Below are positions 1 to 13,075 of a stretch of 64,000 bases of DNA, in pieces. The notes below the pieces were generated by a model. That model saw only the letters and a list, made by a program, of their open reading frames with translations, was not told the DNA's origin and made no database searches. The stretch is taken from the NCBI GenBank assembly GCA_947650365.1, contig OX393557.1, positions 4,878,715 through 4,942,714 on the forward strand. The letters run 5' to 3'. The number at the start of each line of letters is the position of its first letter. Position 1 is the first letter of the stretch. This DNA comes from Chamaelirium japonicum. Its lineage: Eukaryota > Streptophyta > Magnoliopsida > Liliales > Melanthiaceae. Made by a program: the position numbers and the translations under genes.

Positions 1-1913
1 ACAACACACTCTCCAAAACACTGCTATCTACTTTTGCATTAGTTAAGTATCTGATGGAACAAAGATACCCTCAAACCTCCGAAGCCTTCTACCGTGATGG
101 AAAGGCTCAATCCTTTTTCTTTTTCGTTTTCTAAAGTTCTCGGACGATGATGAATCACTGCTCTAATCATTGCTCGTAGCCGACAGACAACGACGAATCA
201 TCGCTCGTAGCTAGTCCTTCCCGTTGATCCCCTCTCTGGTCGGAGATCATTGCCATGGAATTCTCGTTGGAGCTTCGACATTTCTTTCATTTCAGAAGTA
301 CACAACGTTATAAACATAAAATCCTAATTTCCTATATTGACACAAAAACTGAAACCTTATGTATCCTATTGCGGTTGTCCAAAATTTATTTGTTCAATTG
401 AAGTAATCGCAAGTACGTGCTCCATAACTAAGCTAAATGGCTTTGGCTGCAACACATGTGCATAAATAATTATCATAAATCTAACGCAAATGTATTTGTG
501 TTACTTTCCTATGAGTTAATAAAACTGTGCAAAAGACTTTTTATTTAGACAGATTTTTACATAGATAAGGGTATTTCAATCCGAAAAAAAGTTTAAAATA
601 CTCGTGCGGACTGACTAATGAGAGTAAAGGGTGACAAAAGTAACAATTTGTGCCTCTGCATTTGCTTTCAGTAGCACATTGAAGTTGCTAGTCATTTTGG
701 GAAAATCCTAGCCTCTTCAATGAATCGCAAACGATGAATACCTAGTAACATTCTCTACTAGAACGAAGTTCTCGTAGATCATGATGTTACGATAATTGCT
801 TTATCAAATGATATAGATTAATTAGGTGAAACCAACATCACGAAGATCAAGATATGAGCGTTTGGTTCCAAGGGGTAAGGGAAGGTAAAGATAAAGGAAC
901 TACGATAAAAAGCAAGGAGAAATTAGTTTCAATTAAATTTCAAAGGTTAGATTCAACGATGGCAACCGAAGTAGTATGGTTGTGGAGGCAACAGTGACCT
1001 GTTCGGCGTCAGAAAAGAATAATGGTAAATATTTCTCTGGTACAATGGTGGTGACCGAGTGAAATCGTGATAATGATGATGGGGACATTTGCGCATTCTT
1101 TAGAAGTACTGACCGTTCTTTTGACAAGTAAATTTTACTTCAAGTTGTTCGTCCTACTATATTTACTTTAGAAGGAATTAATTGGTTTGATTCCTTCGAG
1201 GCCAAGAACATTTATGGGATAAGGATGATGAAAATCAAGATATTCAACAAAGCAATGCAATCAATAAGTGTTTCAGGTTCTAAATACCATGTTTTTTAGC
1301 AAGCGAGCTAGGGAGTTATGAAAGTTACACTATTATGCTTTAGGGTGAGAAGTACAAAAATATATACAGCTCGGTTAAGAATATATTTACAGGTGTATTT
1401 ATCCATACCATCTAGAACATGTTGGAGATGATGTTTGGGATGTTCATATGGAAAGCAAACAATTTACCAGAGTAATTTTTGTTGTATGGTCAGTAGAAAT
1501 ATATTCCAAAGGATCATCAGAAGGACAGATGCGCGAGGGCATACTGAGTCCTCTTATGACCCTAGGTGCTTGGTCTTGAAGAAAAAGGGTAAAATACAAC
1601 GACAACATATAAAGGGTGTTTGGTGCTACTATGTTGTGCCTCTAATGAATCCAATCCAGTTAGCTCTCCAATGTTGCGTCTAACAGCATCACCTATTAGT
1701 GCTTATATAATAAGATGGATAGACCAGGCGTTGAATCATATGCTGCGTGTAATAACCGCCCACAGTTAAACGGGAAAAAGGCCCATGGGATTCGATTACA
1801 CATACAATTTGCCAGATGACTGGGGGTAGGTGCTTTGCTACTGGGATGCGACCTCAATCGCATGGTGACAGAGATGTATTGAGCGAGACTTTCGAGCACC
1901 TCAAACTCAAAAC
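1..1913. other. non-coding DNA, no gene recognised
   Basis: AT-rich plant intergenic sequence. Open frames here are short and show no recognisable domain, and I found no convincing element ends or target duplications. Nothing else is visible. Confidence 0.5.
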
Positions 1914-2083
<170 letters not shown>

Positions 2084-2545
2084 ATGGTTAAAAAAGAAGA
2101 TTAAATCTCACATGTACCCATGTTGGCATGACATGCAGGGAGTGGATGAGAGGGGCAGGTGAGGAGACCGATGGTCAAAAGTATTGTACAAATTTTTGGG
2201 ATCTTATTAAGTTGCAGCTTGATGGCTTTGCCTCCCATTCTCCTGCAAGGTAGCAGAGGGGAGGGCGGGCCCAAAGGGAGAGAGATGGATGTCCTCTTCC
2301 CCCCTGCGAGCCAACATTATTGGGTTTGATCCAAAAGATGACCAATATGTTGCATGTCCTTATCATCACAAGCTCGATATTTCATTCTCCTCCCCCAAAA
2401 GGAACAACTATGTATACGCTGGAGGGTGAACACTACCTAACAAAGGACCTACCCTACATGGATGCCTCAATAATACAGACCGCACCCCTTGGTCACAAGT
2501 GTGGCAGATGAAGTAGTGGACCAACAACCCACCAATTAAAGCTTT

Positions 2546-2546
<1 letters not shown>

Positions 2547-2611
<65 letters not shown>
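2547..2611. repeat. (GA)n microsatellite
   Basis: An uninterrupted GA dinucleotide run of about 65 bp. The sequence on either side to about 3.3 kb has no recognised gene; an A-rich purine stretch lies at 2810-2880. Confidence 0.97.
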
Positions 2612-2614
<3 letters not shown>

Positions 2615-3318
2615 TGTTGTTACACGTGTAAAGCTGACATGGAAGAGAAAGCCACGTCCGAGGGGAGTAAGTGTGGGATTCTGAGGGAACAAAGGAGAGC
2701 TTGGTATATGAACATAACCAGTACTAATCCCGTCCATTGCACAAACGATTACAATTTTGTTATAGATCGCACCGTACATCAGGCACCGCAGCTAAGAGAG
2801 ATGTTTGATTATAAAAAAAAATTAAAAAGGAAGAGAAAGAGAGAGAAAAAAAATAGAAGAAAAAAAATAGAGGAATATAGAGGCAGCCACGTGGCACCAA
2901 AGGCCTCAGCTTTATAAGTAAGCTTGAATTTGACCTCAATTGATTTTTGAAACTATAGGTGCTTGGTGCGGAAAAAAAATTAAAGAGGGTTAACTGATTT
3001 TGGGTGAAAGTAAGGGGGCCAGAGTATAATGAGGTTCGGGAAGCTGAACTCGAGTTCATACTTAGGTTGGTGAACTTGAGTTTTCTAGGCGACATGTGTA
3101 CGCGTTTTCTTTTAGTTTTTGCTTCATGTCTTTTTAGTGTTCACCCCTCTTAAGTATTTGTCCCCTCTTACTTGCTTATGTTTTTTTAATGGACACATGG
3201 CGCAATATAAACCATGTTTCACTATTCATTTGTGAACTCAAGTTCATCAACCCATTTTCCTATATATAATAATAATTTTTCCTAAAAGATAAGTTGGGTT
3301 TTGTGCTGAGAAAAGATT

Positions 3319-3464
3319 CCATAAGGTGTCCTGTATCTTACGGTGGCATGTCTGATTCATTAGAGCCATCTAATAGCAAACAACTCGATAGGTGAATTAC
3401 ATCCCGAACAAACGACAGTAGATGCATCAGTTCTGCAACCTTACGGTATGGGACACCTTATGGG
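3319..3464. mobile_element. small inverted-repeat element (MITE-like)
   Basis: The left end at 3319-3343 (CCATAAGGTGTCC...) and the right end at 3439-3464 (...GGACACCTTATGGG) are imperfect reverse complements of about 25 bp enclosing roughly 95 bp of non-coding DNA. No clean target-site duplication was found, so no superfamily is assigned. Confidence 0.5.
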
Positions 3465-3542
3465 ACCACTACTTGAGATTGAGGAAGAGTTTGAGTGGCA
3501 ACTTATAGTTTCTCTCTATAGTTACCAAGGGGACATAATCTC

Positions 3543-3607
3543 GGACAAAATGCCAACATTGGGGAGGGGCATCGAGCCCTCTGATGCCACCATGTTGGCA
3601 TTTTGTC
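3543..3607. repeat. short foldback, copy 1
   Basis: GGACAAAATGCCAACAT at the left end and its complement at 3592-3607 form a hairpin of about 65 bp. The same stem occurs at 14409-14504, which suggests a dispersed foldback family rather than chance. Confidence 0.5.
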
Positions 3608-3889
3608 TGTGTTTAATTATATCTTGTTGTATGATCAAATAGGAAAATATTGTTTGAACGTACAAGGGGACATACTTGCAGGCATAATGGTGACATGGGG
3701 GACATCAGTTAGCGATATGTGTGATGACCGATGTATTGCGGTTGTGATTGGTTGGTGTATTTGTAGTTCCAACTACTGTAGTTGGAATTACAAATTGCAT
3801 TTTACACTTCTTTGGTTTGTTTTACTAACCAACTGATGTAGTTTTGACTACCCCAAGCTTGCTTTTGTCATGTAGTTGGAACTGCACCA

Positions 3890-5028
3890 AGAAAATATTG
3901 GGATTCCCACAGCAGAAGCGAATCTCCAAATGGAGGTTCATGCAGAAGCTCTACCATGTCACAAAACAAATATCAAAACAAAAAAAAAAAATCCAAAAAT
4001 AAGATCACAGATCACACAGATGTAATGTGATTCACCCAAATCAAGACTAATCCAAAAATGGGGCAGCATGTGATCTCTTATATTAACAACAAACTGGAAT
4101 AGGCTTACAAAGATTAAAAAGCTTCATGAAGATCCAAGGATGATAAGAAGATTCACCAAATACACAAGCACGAGAATCGAGGTAGAGTGCTATTTTCTTC
4201 CTCCACTGACATTCTTCAATCCCTCTGATCCTCCTTCGATCAAGCGATGATCCATGCCCCCCCACCTTATAAGGGGGGGAAAACATATAGCTTTAGTATT
4301 CCCAAACCAATCAGAGACAATCCAGAAATCGACCCAACTCGCGCTACCAGAACCCGAGTCGCCTGAGCGACTTAACTTGCTCAGTCACCCGGGCAATTGA
4401 ATGGGTCTCCAGGGAAACTCGGGTTTTGGCAGCACGACTTGGGTCAGTTTCTAGGCTATTTTTGATTGATTTGGGAAAACTAAACTCATACACTTGCCCC
4501 CTTGTGAAAATAGGGACATGGTTGGCTCTAGGGTTAATCAAAGTGAAGGACTGAGATCGTTGAAGGCGAAGTTATGAGAGTTTCTTGAGAGAGGAATTCT
4601 GAGCCGTCGTTTTTTTGCTTGTGGAGATTGGTTTGAGATTGGATCATCGCTTGATAGAGCTAGGAGTATCGGAGGGATTGAAGAACATCGAATCCGGTGG
4701 AGGAAGAGTATGACTTTCTACCTCGGTTCTCATGCTCGTGTTCTTGGTGAATCTTCTAGTCTTCTTCGGTTCTTTGTGAAGCTTTGTAATCTTTGTAAGT
4801 ATGTTCTTGTTTGGTGTTAATAGAAGAGATCACATACTCCCTTATTTGTGGATTAGTTCTTATTTGGATGAACCACATTACATTTGTATGATTTGTGATC
4901 TTCTAGTTTTCTTGTTTGTTTATATTCATCATTTCGATATTTGTTCTGTGACGCACGTGGTAGATCTTCTACACTAACCCTCAAGTTGGAGATCCGCTTC
5001 TGTTGTGAGGAACCCCAAATTTTCAATA
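3890..5028. repeat. large inverted repeat, arms of about 365-390 bp
   Basis: Left arm 3890-4253 and right arm 4641-5028 are diverged reverse complements over their whole length, separated by about 390 bp. Matching landmarks include CAGAAGCGAATCTCC near 3912 against the complement of GGAGATCCGCTTCTG near 4988, and CAAGCGATGATCC at 4241-4253 against GGATCATCGCTTG at 4641. The arms have no long frame and resemble two LTR fragments placed head to head, but I cannot name the family. The spacer contains several GAGTCGC/GCGACTT-type short inverted motifs. Confidence 0.75.
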
Positions 5029-5740
5029 ATAACTTGGGACCAACTAAGAAATATATAGAATATAAGGTAATGGGTAGGAAGACTAACCTTACTTAATATA
5101 CATTTTAATTATATAATCAGAAAGCTGCCCTTTAGGGTATGTTTGTATTCAAAGCAATAAAGTGAAGTACTGAAGTGCATTTGAGTGTAAGATAATAATC
5201 GATCTGCTTATAAAAGATTTGACATAGATACATAAGCATGTTTAAGATAATATTGTTTCCTTTCTCGTATCTTTCTCATTTTAGTTTATTTATAGTACAA
5301 ATTCATGTAATTTCACTAAAATGTATTTCACTTCACTTGACTGCTTTGAATAATAACATGTCTTAAGAACTGCTTGTTGGATCTGGCGGCCCATTTGATT
5401 TATGTGTCAATATTGCCACTAGAGTGGGGATAGCTCTTCGTAGACCGTTGTAACCTTTCACGTACGTATGAAAGGTTGTTTCTCTTCATGACAAGTTTGG
5501 ACTTTTTTACGACTGAATGATTGTCCCTCCATGGATGAAGATTTATACCCCTTTATCGTGTCTCCTCGATGACTTAAGAGATTCTATATATAGATGTCTT
5601 TGGTCGATCACCAAACCCATGCCACCATCTGAATTGCTTGTGAATTTTCATTGGTTTCACACGACAAGTTGGGAGGTGGGAAAGATAAAGGATTGCAAAA
5701 ACATATTTGGTCGCTACTATTATACTCTGATTTTGATGGC
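5029..5740. other. non-coding DNA
   Basis: AT-rich sequence without recognisable coding potential, repeat ends or RNA gene. It separates the large inverted repeat from the 661-bp duplication. Confidence 0.5.
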
Positions 5741-7058
5741 TTAAGGTATGGTATTAACGCTTTTGATCTATCACTGCACTCTTATGGCAAAAAAGTTTAT
5801 GCGAAGAGGGTTGAATACAGGATTTGATATATGGATATTGCATTAAACTTTATGGCTGCAATTATATGCCAAAAAACAAACAAGATCATTTGTTTCCATA
5901 TATTGTTGTTTTGATTTTTTATTTTGGGATAATTGGTGATTAATCCTTGACGGGTGAAAATTTTAACGTAAAAGACTGCAAAATGTTGCTGATTACGTGG
6001 TCCTTCTATTTGGCAAATATCCATTTTACCCTTATATGATACTATACAAGGAAATCACATGAAGAGCAACAATTGGGTAATAAAGAGTAACAGTTATTAC
6101 AGTGATTTTCACTTTAGCAAAATTTTAAAAAAAAATGAGATTTCATAAAAAAAATTTGCTACAATGATTTTCACAGTAGTAAGAACAACAATTCGGTAAT
6201 AAAGAGTAACAATTGCTACAATGATTTTATTGTAGCAATTTTTTTAAACCAAGATTTCTCAAAACAAAAAAAGAATTGCTACAGTGATTTTATTGTAGTA
6301 AGAACAGTAATTCGGTAATAAAAAGTAACAATTGCCTTCAGTGTATCTATTACTGCTCTTTATTACCAAATTTTTGCCCTTTGCTCACTGTAACAAAGGG
6401 CTTAAGGTATGGTATTAACGCTTCTGGTTTATCACTGCTCTCTTATGGTAAAAAAGTTCATGCGAAGAGGGTTGAATATAGAATTTGATATATGGACATT
6501 GCATTAAACTTTATGGCTGCAATTATATGCCAAAAAACAAACAAAACCATTTGTTTCCCATATATTGTTGTTTTGATTTTTTTATTTTGGGATAATTGGT
6601 GATTAATCCTTGACGGGTGAAAACTTTAACGTAAAGGACTACAAAATGTTGTCGATAACGTGGTCATTTTGTTGGGCGAATGTCCTTTTTATCCTGACAT
6701 GCTACTATACAAGGAAATCACATGAAGACCAACAATTGGATAATAAAGAGTAACAATTATTACAGTGATTTTCACTTTAGTAAAATTTTTAAAAAAATAT
6801 TTCATAAAAAAAAATTGCTACAATAATTTCACAGTAACAAAAACAACAATTCGGTAATAAAGAGTAACAATTGCTACAATGATTTTACTATAGCAATTTT
6901 TTTAAACCAATATTTCACAAAACAAAAAAAGAATGCTATAGTGATTTTATTGTAGTAAGAGCAGCAATTCGGTAATAAAGAGCAACAATTGCCTTCGATG
7001 TATCTATTACTGCTCTTTATTACCAAATTTTTGCCCTTTGCTCACTATAACAAAGGGC
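5741..7058. repeat. tandem duplication, two units of about 660 bp
   Basis: Unit 1 (5741-6401) and unit 2 (6402-7058) start with the same TTAAGGTATGGTATTAACGC and end with the same CTCACT(G/A)TAACAAAGGGC, and align throughout with scattered substitutions and small indels. Each unit contains several short stems of the type CAATTGCTACAATG...TTGTAGCAATT. No coding frame is conserved between units. A head-to-tail duplication of a non-coding repeat is the simplest reading. Confidence 0.88.
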
Positions 7059-7708
7059 AAACTAAAGAGCAACAAGTGCTACAACGATTTCACTACAGTA
7101 AATTTTTTTAAAACGAGATTTTTTTAAAAAAAATACTAGTGTGATTTCAATGTAGCAAGAGTAGTGATTCAGTAATAAAGATCAACAATTGCTATAGTAA
7201 TAAAGAGCAATAATGGATAATTTTGTTATTTAAAGGAGAGATAAGTCAATGAAGGGATCTGATATATGTAGGGATATTTTGACGTCCTTAATGTTAACCA
7301 GATCCTTTGTCATGGACCTATAACTAACTCTTTTTTTTATATATTTTGAGAAATTGTTGTTTGATTCACATGTAGCACGAGAAGAGGTTGAAGGGGTGAC
7401 CACGGTGTCACGTGCCCGGTGTCGTGCATTTTTTCATACGTATAGGCAATTTAGGGTGAAACCCATGATTGCACACACAAGGACACGTCAACTTGGGCTG
7501 GGTGGTTCCGACCAAGTGGCAGGCTCGGACGGTGTCATGGGGCCACAATGGCGGGCCCCCCTTTCGACAAACTCGATCTTAGTTAGCCCCGCCACCCACA
7601 TGATACAGATCATAATAGTCAGGCTGCAGGCCTGCAAGGGGCTCCATTAAGGGACCAGTGTGACATGTCAAGGTAATGAGGTGAGATGGTCGTTTTCAAG
7701 ACCAGGAT
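7059..7708. other. non-coding DNA with decaying copies of the preceding repeat motif
   Basis: Up to about 7220 the motif of GCTACAACGATTTC with AGCAACAA continues in degraded form. From about 7370 to 7650 base composition becomes more GC-rich, with a 98-codon open frame that shows no recognisable domain. No gene is supported. Confidence 0.45.
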
Positions 7709-7743
7709 CAAATGGGGACCTCCAGACCAGAATCATATGGGGG

Positions 7744-7791
<48 letters not shown>

Positions 7792-7911
7792 ACCAGAATC
7801 ATATTGGGGACCTCTTTCTTTCTCTCTCTCAAGACCAGAATCATATTGGGGACCTCTCTCTCTCTCTCAACCAGAATCATGTTGGGGACCTCTCTCTCTC
7901 TCTCTCTTACC
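7709..7911. repeat. compound minisatellite with (CT)n tails
   Basis: About five copies of a unit consisting of ACCAGAATCATATTGGGGACC followed by a CT run of variable length. The longest CT run is 7746-7790. The CT run has expanded differently in each unit. Confidence 0.88.
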
Positions 7912-8151
7912 CATAGCTAAGTCTTGAAAAGATTAAAAAATCTCCAGCATCCCCTGGCAACTGAGGACCAAACTAAGATCAAATTTATGAAAAGAGAAAC
8001 CACATTCATGCTCAGAGTGTCTGAATCATGCTCTTCCATTGAAGGCCATGTTGTTCCTCAATTTGGTTCGATCGCTTGTTTAAAAGACTAAACAGTCTAT
8101 TGACTCTATTGACACAGTATCCCAGTGGTTTGGAGACATCCCCCTTAAGGG

Positions 8152-8734
8152 TAGGGGTGGCAATGGTCTCCGAAAATCCGATCCGAAACATTGGATATGA
8201 GTACAAATTTTATACCCGACACGTGGTTTGGATAGGGTACGGGGATGGAAACTCTACCCGATTAACTTTCGAGGTATGGATATGGGTACCTCAATACCGA
8301 AACCCGAAACTCGAAACCCGATTGACCCTCTAACTTGTATATACTTGGTTTATATAGTTCACTCAAAATTCATTGTCATATATCGAAATTCTAACCGAAC
8401 TCATATCCCTACGCAAACGTGTACTCTTCTAAAACCTCTATAATAAAAAACCAAAAGGCCGGGCTTCTTAATAATGCATTGTGATATCTTGATTTTTTTT
8501 TTCTCCTCAAGTAATAATAGCATATATGATGGAGAAAAAGATAAAATTATACCAAATTCATACCCGAAATCCAAACTAAAATCTGAAACCCGATTGGGTA
8601 TGGATCGGGTATGGATCCTCCTGTACCCGAATGGGTATGGGTAGGGTATGGACCTTGCCATACCTAAATGAGAACGGGTTATGGGTACGTGTAGGGGTAG
8701 GGTTTGACCCGAACCCGACCGATTGCCACCTCTA
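8152..8734. mobile_element. hAT-type MITE, 583 bp
   Basis: The left end TAGGGGTGGCAATGG pairs with the right end ATTGCCACCTCTA as terminal inverted repeats. The flanks are an 8-bp target duplication with one mismatch, CTTAAGGG (8144-8151) and CTTGAGGG (8735-8742). Eight-bp duplications and TAGGG-type ends fit non-autonomous hAT elements. The interior is rich in GGTATGGGTA/TACCCGAA-type repeats and has no transposase frame. Confidence 0.85.
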
Positions 8735-9742
<1,008 letters not shown>

Positions 9743-9812
9743 GCGTGTTAGGCTGCGGCGTGCGGTACCCGGCCTGATAAATGCGGTGGCAAAATCTGGC
9801 CGTCCGATCGCG

Positions 9813-9814
<2 letters not shown>

Positions 9815-9877
<63 letters not shown>
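9815..9877. repeat. (AG)n microsatellite
   Basis: An AG run of about 63 bp. It is separated from the preceding compound tract by about 72 bp of unique GC-rich sequence (9743-9814) with no inverted repeat of its own. Confidence 0.97.
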
Positions 9878-9879
<2 letters not shown>

Positions 9880-9888
9880 ACAGGATAT

Positions 9889-10245
9889 AGACTGGCGGCC
9901 TATTTCGACGAAATGGGCAACCACCCATTTGATGCCCCTAGGAGTCTTAGAATGTGCTGATTTTTTATGAGCATAAGCATCTTTTCTTAGATAGAACACC
10001 TACAAAAAATCAGCAAATTCTAAAACTTTTAAGGGTATCAAATATAATATTTCAGATTAACGATGACAACGAATGCTCGATAAAACTTCTAACATTTGAT
10101 GCCCCTAGGAGTTTTAGAATGTGCTGATTTTTTGTGGGTGTTCTATCCAAGATAAGATACTTATGCTCACAAAAAATCAGCACATTCTAAGACTCCTAAG
10201 GGCATCAAATGGGTGGCTGCCCATTTTTTCGAAATAGGCTGGCAG
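9889..10245. mobile_element. foldback element A with hairpins inside each arm
   Basis: Left arm 9889-10042 and right arm about 10091-10245 are near-perfect reverse complements around a centre of about 48 bp. Each arm also contains its own stem-loop: AATGTGCTGATTTTTT, a loop of about 45 bp, then AAAAAATCAGCA(C/A)ATTCT. The element is therefore a palindrome made of hairpins. It lies between the (AG)n tract ending at 9877 and the compound microsatellite starting at 10259. It has no coding capacity. It is related to element B (10397-10868) and to the element at 58961-59508. Confidence 0.85.
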
Positions 10246-10258
10246 CTCATTTCCCGTT

Positions 10259-10259
10259 T

Positions 10260-10350
<91 letters not shown>
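10259..10350. repeat. (CT)n-(AT)n-(AG)n compound microsatellite
   Basis: CT at 10259-10276, AT to about 10321, AG to 10350. It has the same self-complementary order as the tract at 9605-9742 and separates foldback elements A and B. Confidence 0.97.
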
Positions 10351-10355
<5 letters not shown>

Positions 10356-10396
10356 TCAGGATTCGATGACCCAACAAATAACCCAGCACCCTAATC

Positions 10397-10868
10397 ATCA
10401 CCTAGAGGTTTTAGAATGTGCTGATTTTTTATAGACATGTTGTCTATGGTTTGTTAATCATCCTCACAAAAAATCAGCACATTCTAAAACCTCTAGGTGC
10501 ATCAAATGTACTCTTCAAATCAACGGTTAAAATTAACGGTCGAAAACCATTGATTTGAAGAGCACATTTAATGCACCTAGAGATTTTAGAATGTGCTGAT
10601 TTTTTGTGTGGATGATAAACATACCATAGTCAACATGTCTAAAAAATCAGCACATTCTAAAACCTCTAGGTACTTATTAGGTTTTAGAATTTTTTGATTT
10701 TTTGTAAGGATGATCAACTTCTCTTAGATAACACATCCAGTTTAAATTGAAGGGAATATTTGATTAGTCTATAGGTTTTAGAATGCGCTGATTTTTTGTT
10801 GATGTGATCTAAGCCAAGGTTATCACCCTCACAAAAAATCAACAAATTCTGAAACATCTATCTAAGGT
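10397..10868. mobile_element. foldback element B plus decayed hairpins of the same family
   Basis: Arms 10400-10527 and 10546-10676 are close reverse complements around a short centre of about 18 bp. Each arm carries the same internal hairpin stem as element A (AATGTGCTGATTTTTT and its complement). Two more degenerate copies follow: a half hairpin at about 10680-10730 and a complete hairpin at about 10770-10868, with loops that differ in sequence. No microsatellite bounds the right side and no target duplication was identified. Confidence 0.8.
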
Positions 10869-11300
10869 TTTAGAGATGCGTGTCTAACTCTGTGGCAAGG
10901 TAGCGTGTTTCTGGATCCCGACCCTATATATATGATTCTAACCTTGTTGGTTGCTATAGAATCAATGACCATTCACCTTTCATCCAATTCTTGATCATCA
11001 TGCCAATTTTGCGAGATTATTACAATTGCTTGAACCAAAATAAGACATTAGTCACAAAATCTTAGAACAATGAATTTTTGGGATCAAAAAGTCGAAAATT
11101 TAATTAGAAGCAACAAATCAAAACATTCTATTCGACACTAACCAAATCAATCTTACTATTTCTAGGAACATTATATGCCGAAGAGTCTTATTCTATAAAT
11201 AATTTATTACACTATAACAGTTATTACCCTTATATATCAAAGAATACAACAAAACATATGTCATTAAAACAGCTAGTTCATGCCCGTGCCTGTCGGCACA
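10869..11300. other. non-coding DNA
   Basis: AT-rich sequence with a TATATATA run near 10925. No gene, RNA or element end recognised. Confidence 0.45.
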
Positions 11301-11420
11301 GCAGCGGGCCGCCTTCGGCGGCAAAACACCTGTCAACACTGCAGCGGACTGCCTTCGGCAGCAAAACATCTCTCGGCACTGCAGCGGACCACCTACGGCG
11401 GCAAGACATCCCCCAAGTAC
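11301..11420. repeat. 40-bp minisatellite, three copies
   Basis: Units begin at 11301, 11341 and 11381 with GCAGCGG and contain GCCTTCGGCGGCAA-type sequence. They are GC-rich in otherwise AT-rich DNA. The flanking GC-rich sequence to about 11545 contains related GCCTTCGGT fragments. Confidence 0.85.
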
Positions 11421-11546
11421 CACCACCCCCATCCCCACCGTCGTATGCGACGACAACACACCTGACCGCCTTCGGTATGCCCGTGCTGATTGGCACGAAG
11501 CGGGAGCCTTCGGTGCGACCAACCAACCCCCACCTGCCCTACCCCG

Positions 11547-11549
<3 letters not shown>

Positions 11550-11595
<46 letters not shown>

Positions 11596-11599
11596 GGGG
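11550..11599. repeat. (GA)n microsatellite running into poly(G)
   Basis: About 35 bp of GA followed directly by a run of about 15 G. Confidence 0.95.
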
Positions 11600-11639
11600 C
11601 AAGAGAGCAGGGTTGTCTCGATAAAAACTGTGGCTTAAG

Positions 11640-12524
11640 GTGAAAATTCTAAATGGGGCCTTTTTATATATTTTTTTTCATAATGGGCCAGACCTAAATG
11701 CTGGATATGGTGGCTGTGGGCTGAGAGGTTGCCGGCCTTTTATATTATTTTTATTATTATTTTTTCCTTATAGATTGTTTGTTTCAGATGTTACCCTCTC
11801 GTCAACTTCACGATTAGCAATATTTTGTGTATCATTTTCGAAATTACGGGTTTCTACTCGTGATATTCCAGAGTTGATTGAGCCCTCTGAGTCGACAAAA
11901 ATGTTGTCCAATATATATAGCAATTCTTTTGGTAACAAATATTTCATCATGTTTGACATCATTGGTAAGTAATTCTTCTGCTTGGTTTTCGAACATAGCA
12001 ACTGTTTCATTAATATAAGTTGCATCATGCTTAACCTCTTCAGAATTCCAAAATTCAAAACTGTTCTTCGCTTCCATGTAAGGGCTTGAGATTTTCTAAT
12101 TTGGGACTCCATTTATATAGAGTAGTAGATGTCAGAATTGTGTGAAAATCAGGAGATCTCTGCCCATCTTGCCATCCCGGATTGCTAAAGATTTTTTCTG
12201 CCTCAAAGAATTCCTTAGTCGAAGCAACTTCCATCTCGTCATCGTCCACAGCTGCCACTTCTGTTGTGGCATCAGACTAAGTATCCAATTTTGAAAAGAG
12301 TACTTGGTGGTGGATGAAGAGCCTTCTGGTCTAGTTTTGCTTCTCCGGGTTGGGATCATCGTTATAAGGTGAGGGAAGACCTGTTGAGATTGAGATCTCC
12401 TTCTCTGGTGCCTTCCAAATCGAGCGACTCTCACGTGGTACTATTTTTTCTTTTTCTCCTTCCATTACTCCAGCCAATGCCTTCCAAATCTAGCTACAGG
12501 ATTTAAGTCGTCCATGAAGGGGGA

Positions 12525-12530
<6 letters not shown>
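11640..12530. other. non-coding or decayed sequence, origin unknown
   Basis: Minus-strand open frames of about 77-114 codons overlap at 11768-12434 and change frame, which could be a decayed coding remnant. I recognise no domain in them, so I do not call a gene. Confidence 0.3.
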
Positions 12531-12558
<28 letters not shown>

Positions 12559-13075
12559 AGGATTTGGGGCTTGATGAGAGGGGCAAGGGGATTTTGAGGG
12601 GAATGAAGGGGGATCTGATTAGGGGGCGAGGGGATTTTGAGGAGAATGAAGGGGGATCTGATCAGCTGGGAGAGGGGGGGTTGTAGCGATCTGAGCGGCG
12701 GTGAGAGGGGGGCTTGAAGGGTGGGGATGTGATATGGATTTGGAATAGGGGGGGTGGGGAAGCTAAACTTTAGGTGGGATGAAGGGGGGGGTTGTGAACT
12801 GAGCGGCAGGAAAAGAGGGGGGCGAATTGAGAAGAATCTGAGCAGTGTCTGGGGAGAGGGTGGTGTGAAAGGGGGCGGGATCAAAGGGTGTGTGTGATCT
12901 GAGTGGGAGGGGGGCGAACTGAGCGGTGGGGAGAGGGGGGCATGAAAGGGGATGCGAGGGGCCGGCGGGGAGAGGGGGAGTGAAGGGGGGTGTGCGATCT
13001 GAGCGGCGGGGAGAGAGGGGCGATCTGAGCGGTAGTGAGAGGGTGGCGTGAAAGGGGGGTGTGAGGCACAAGGGT
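12531..13075. repeat. G-run-rich degenerate minisatellite
   Basis: The + strand is a long series of G4-G8 runs separated by short spacers, built from imperfect repeats of GATCTGAGCGG(C/T)GGGGAGAGGGG and AGGGGATTTTGAGG. A GA run lies at its left edge (12531-12557). The Pro-rich minus-strand frames are translations of this composition, not evidence of a protein. Such DNA is predicted to form G-quadruplexes. Confidence 0.75.

Noticed and set aside
12465-13071. Pro-rich minus-strand proteins, extensin-like at first sight
   Set aside because: No signal peptide or Ser-Pro4 repeats with Tyr; the frames follow the G-run minisatellite composition.
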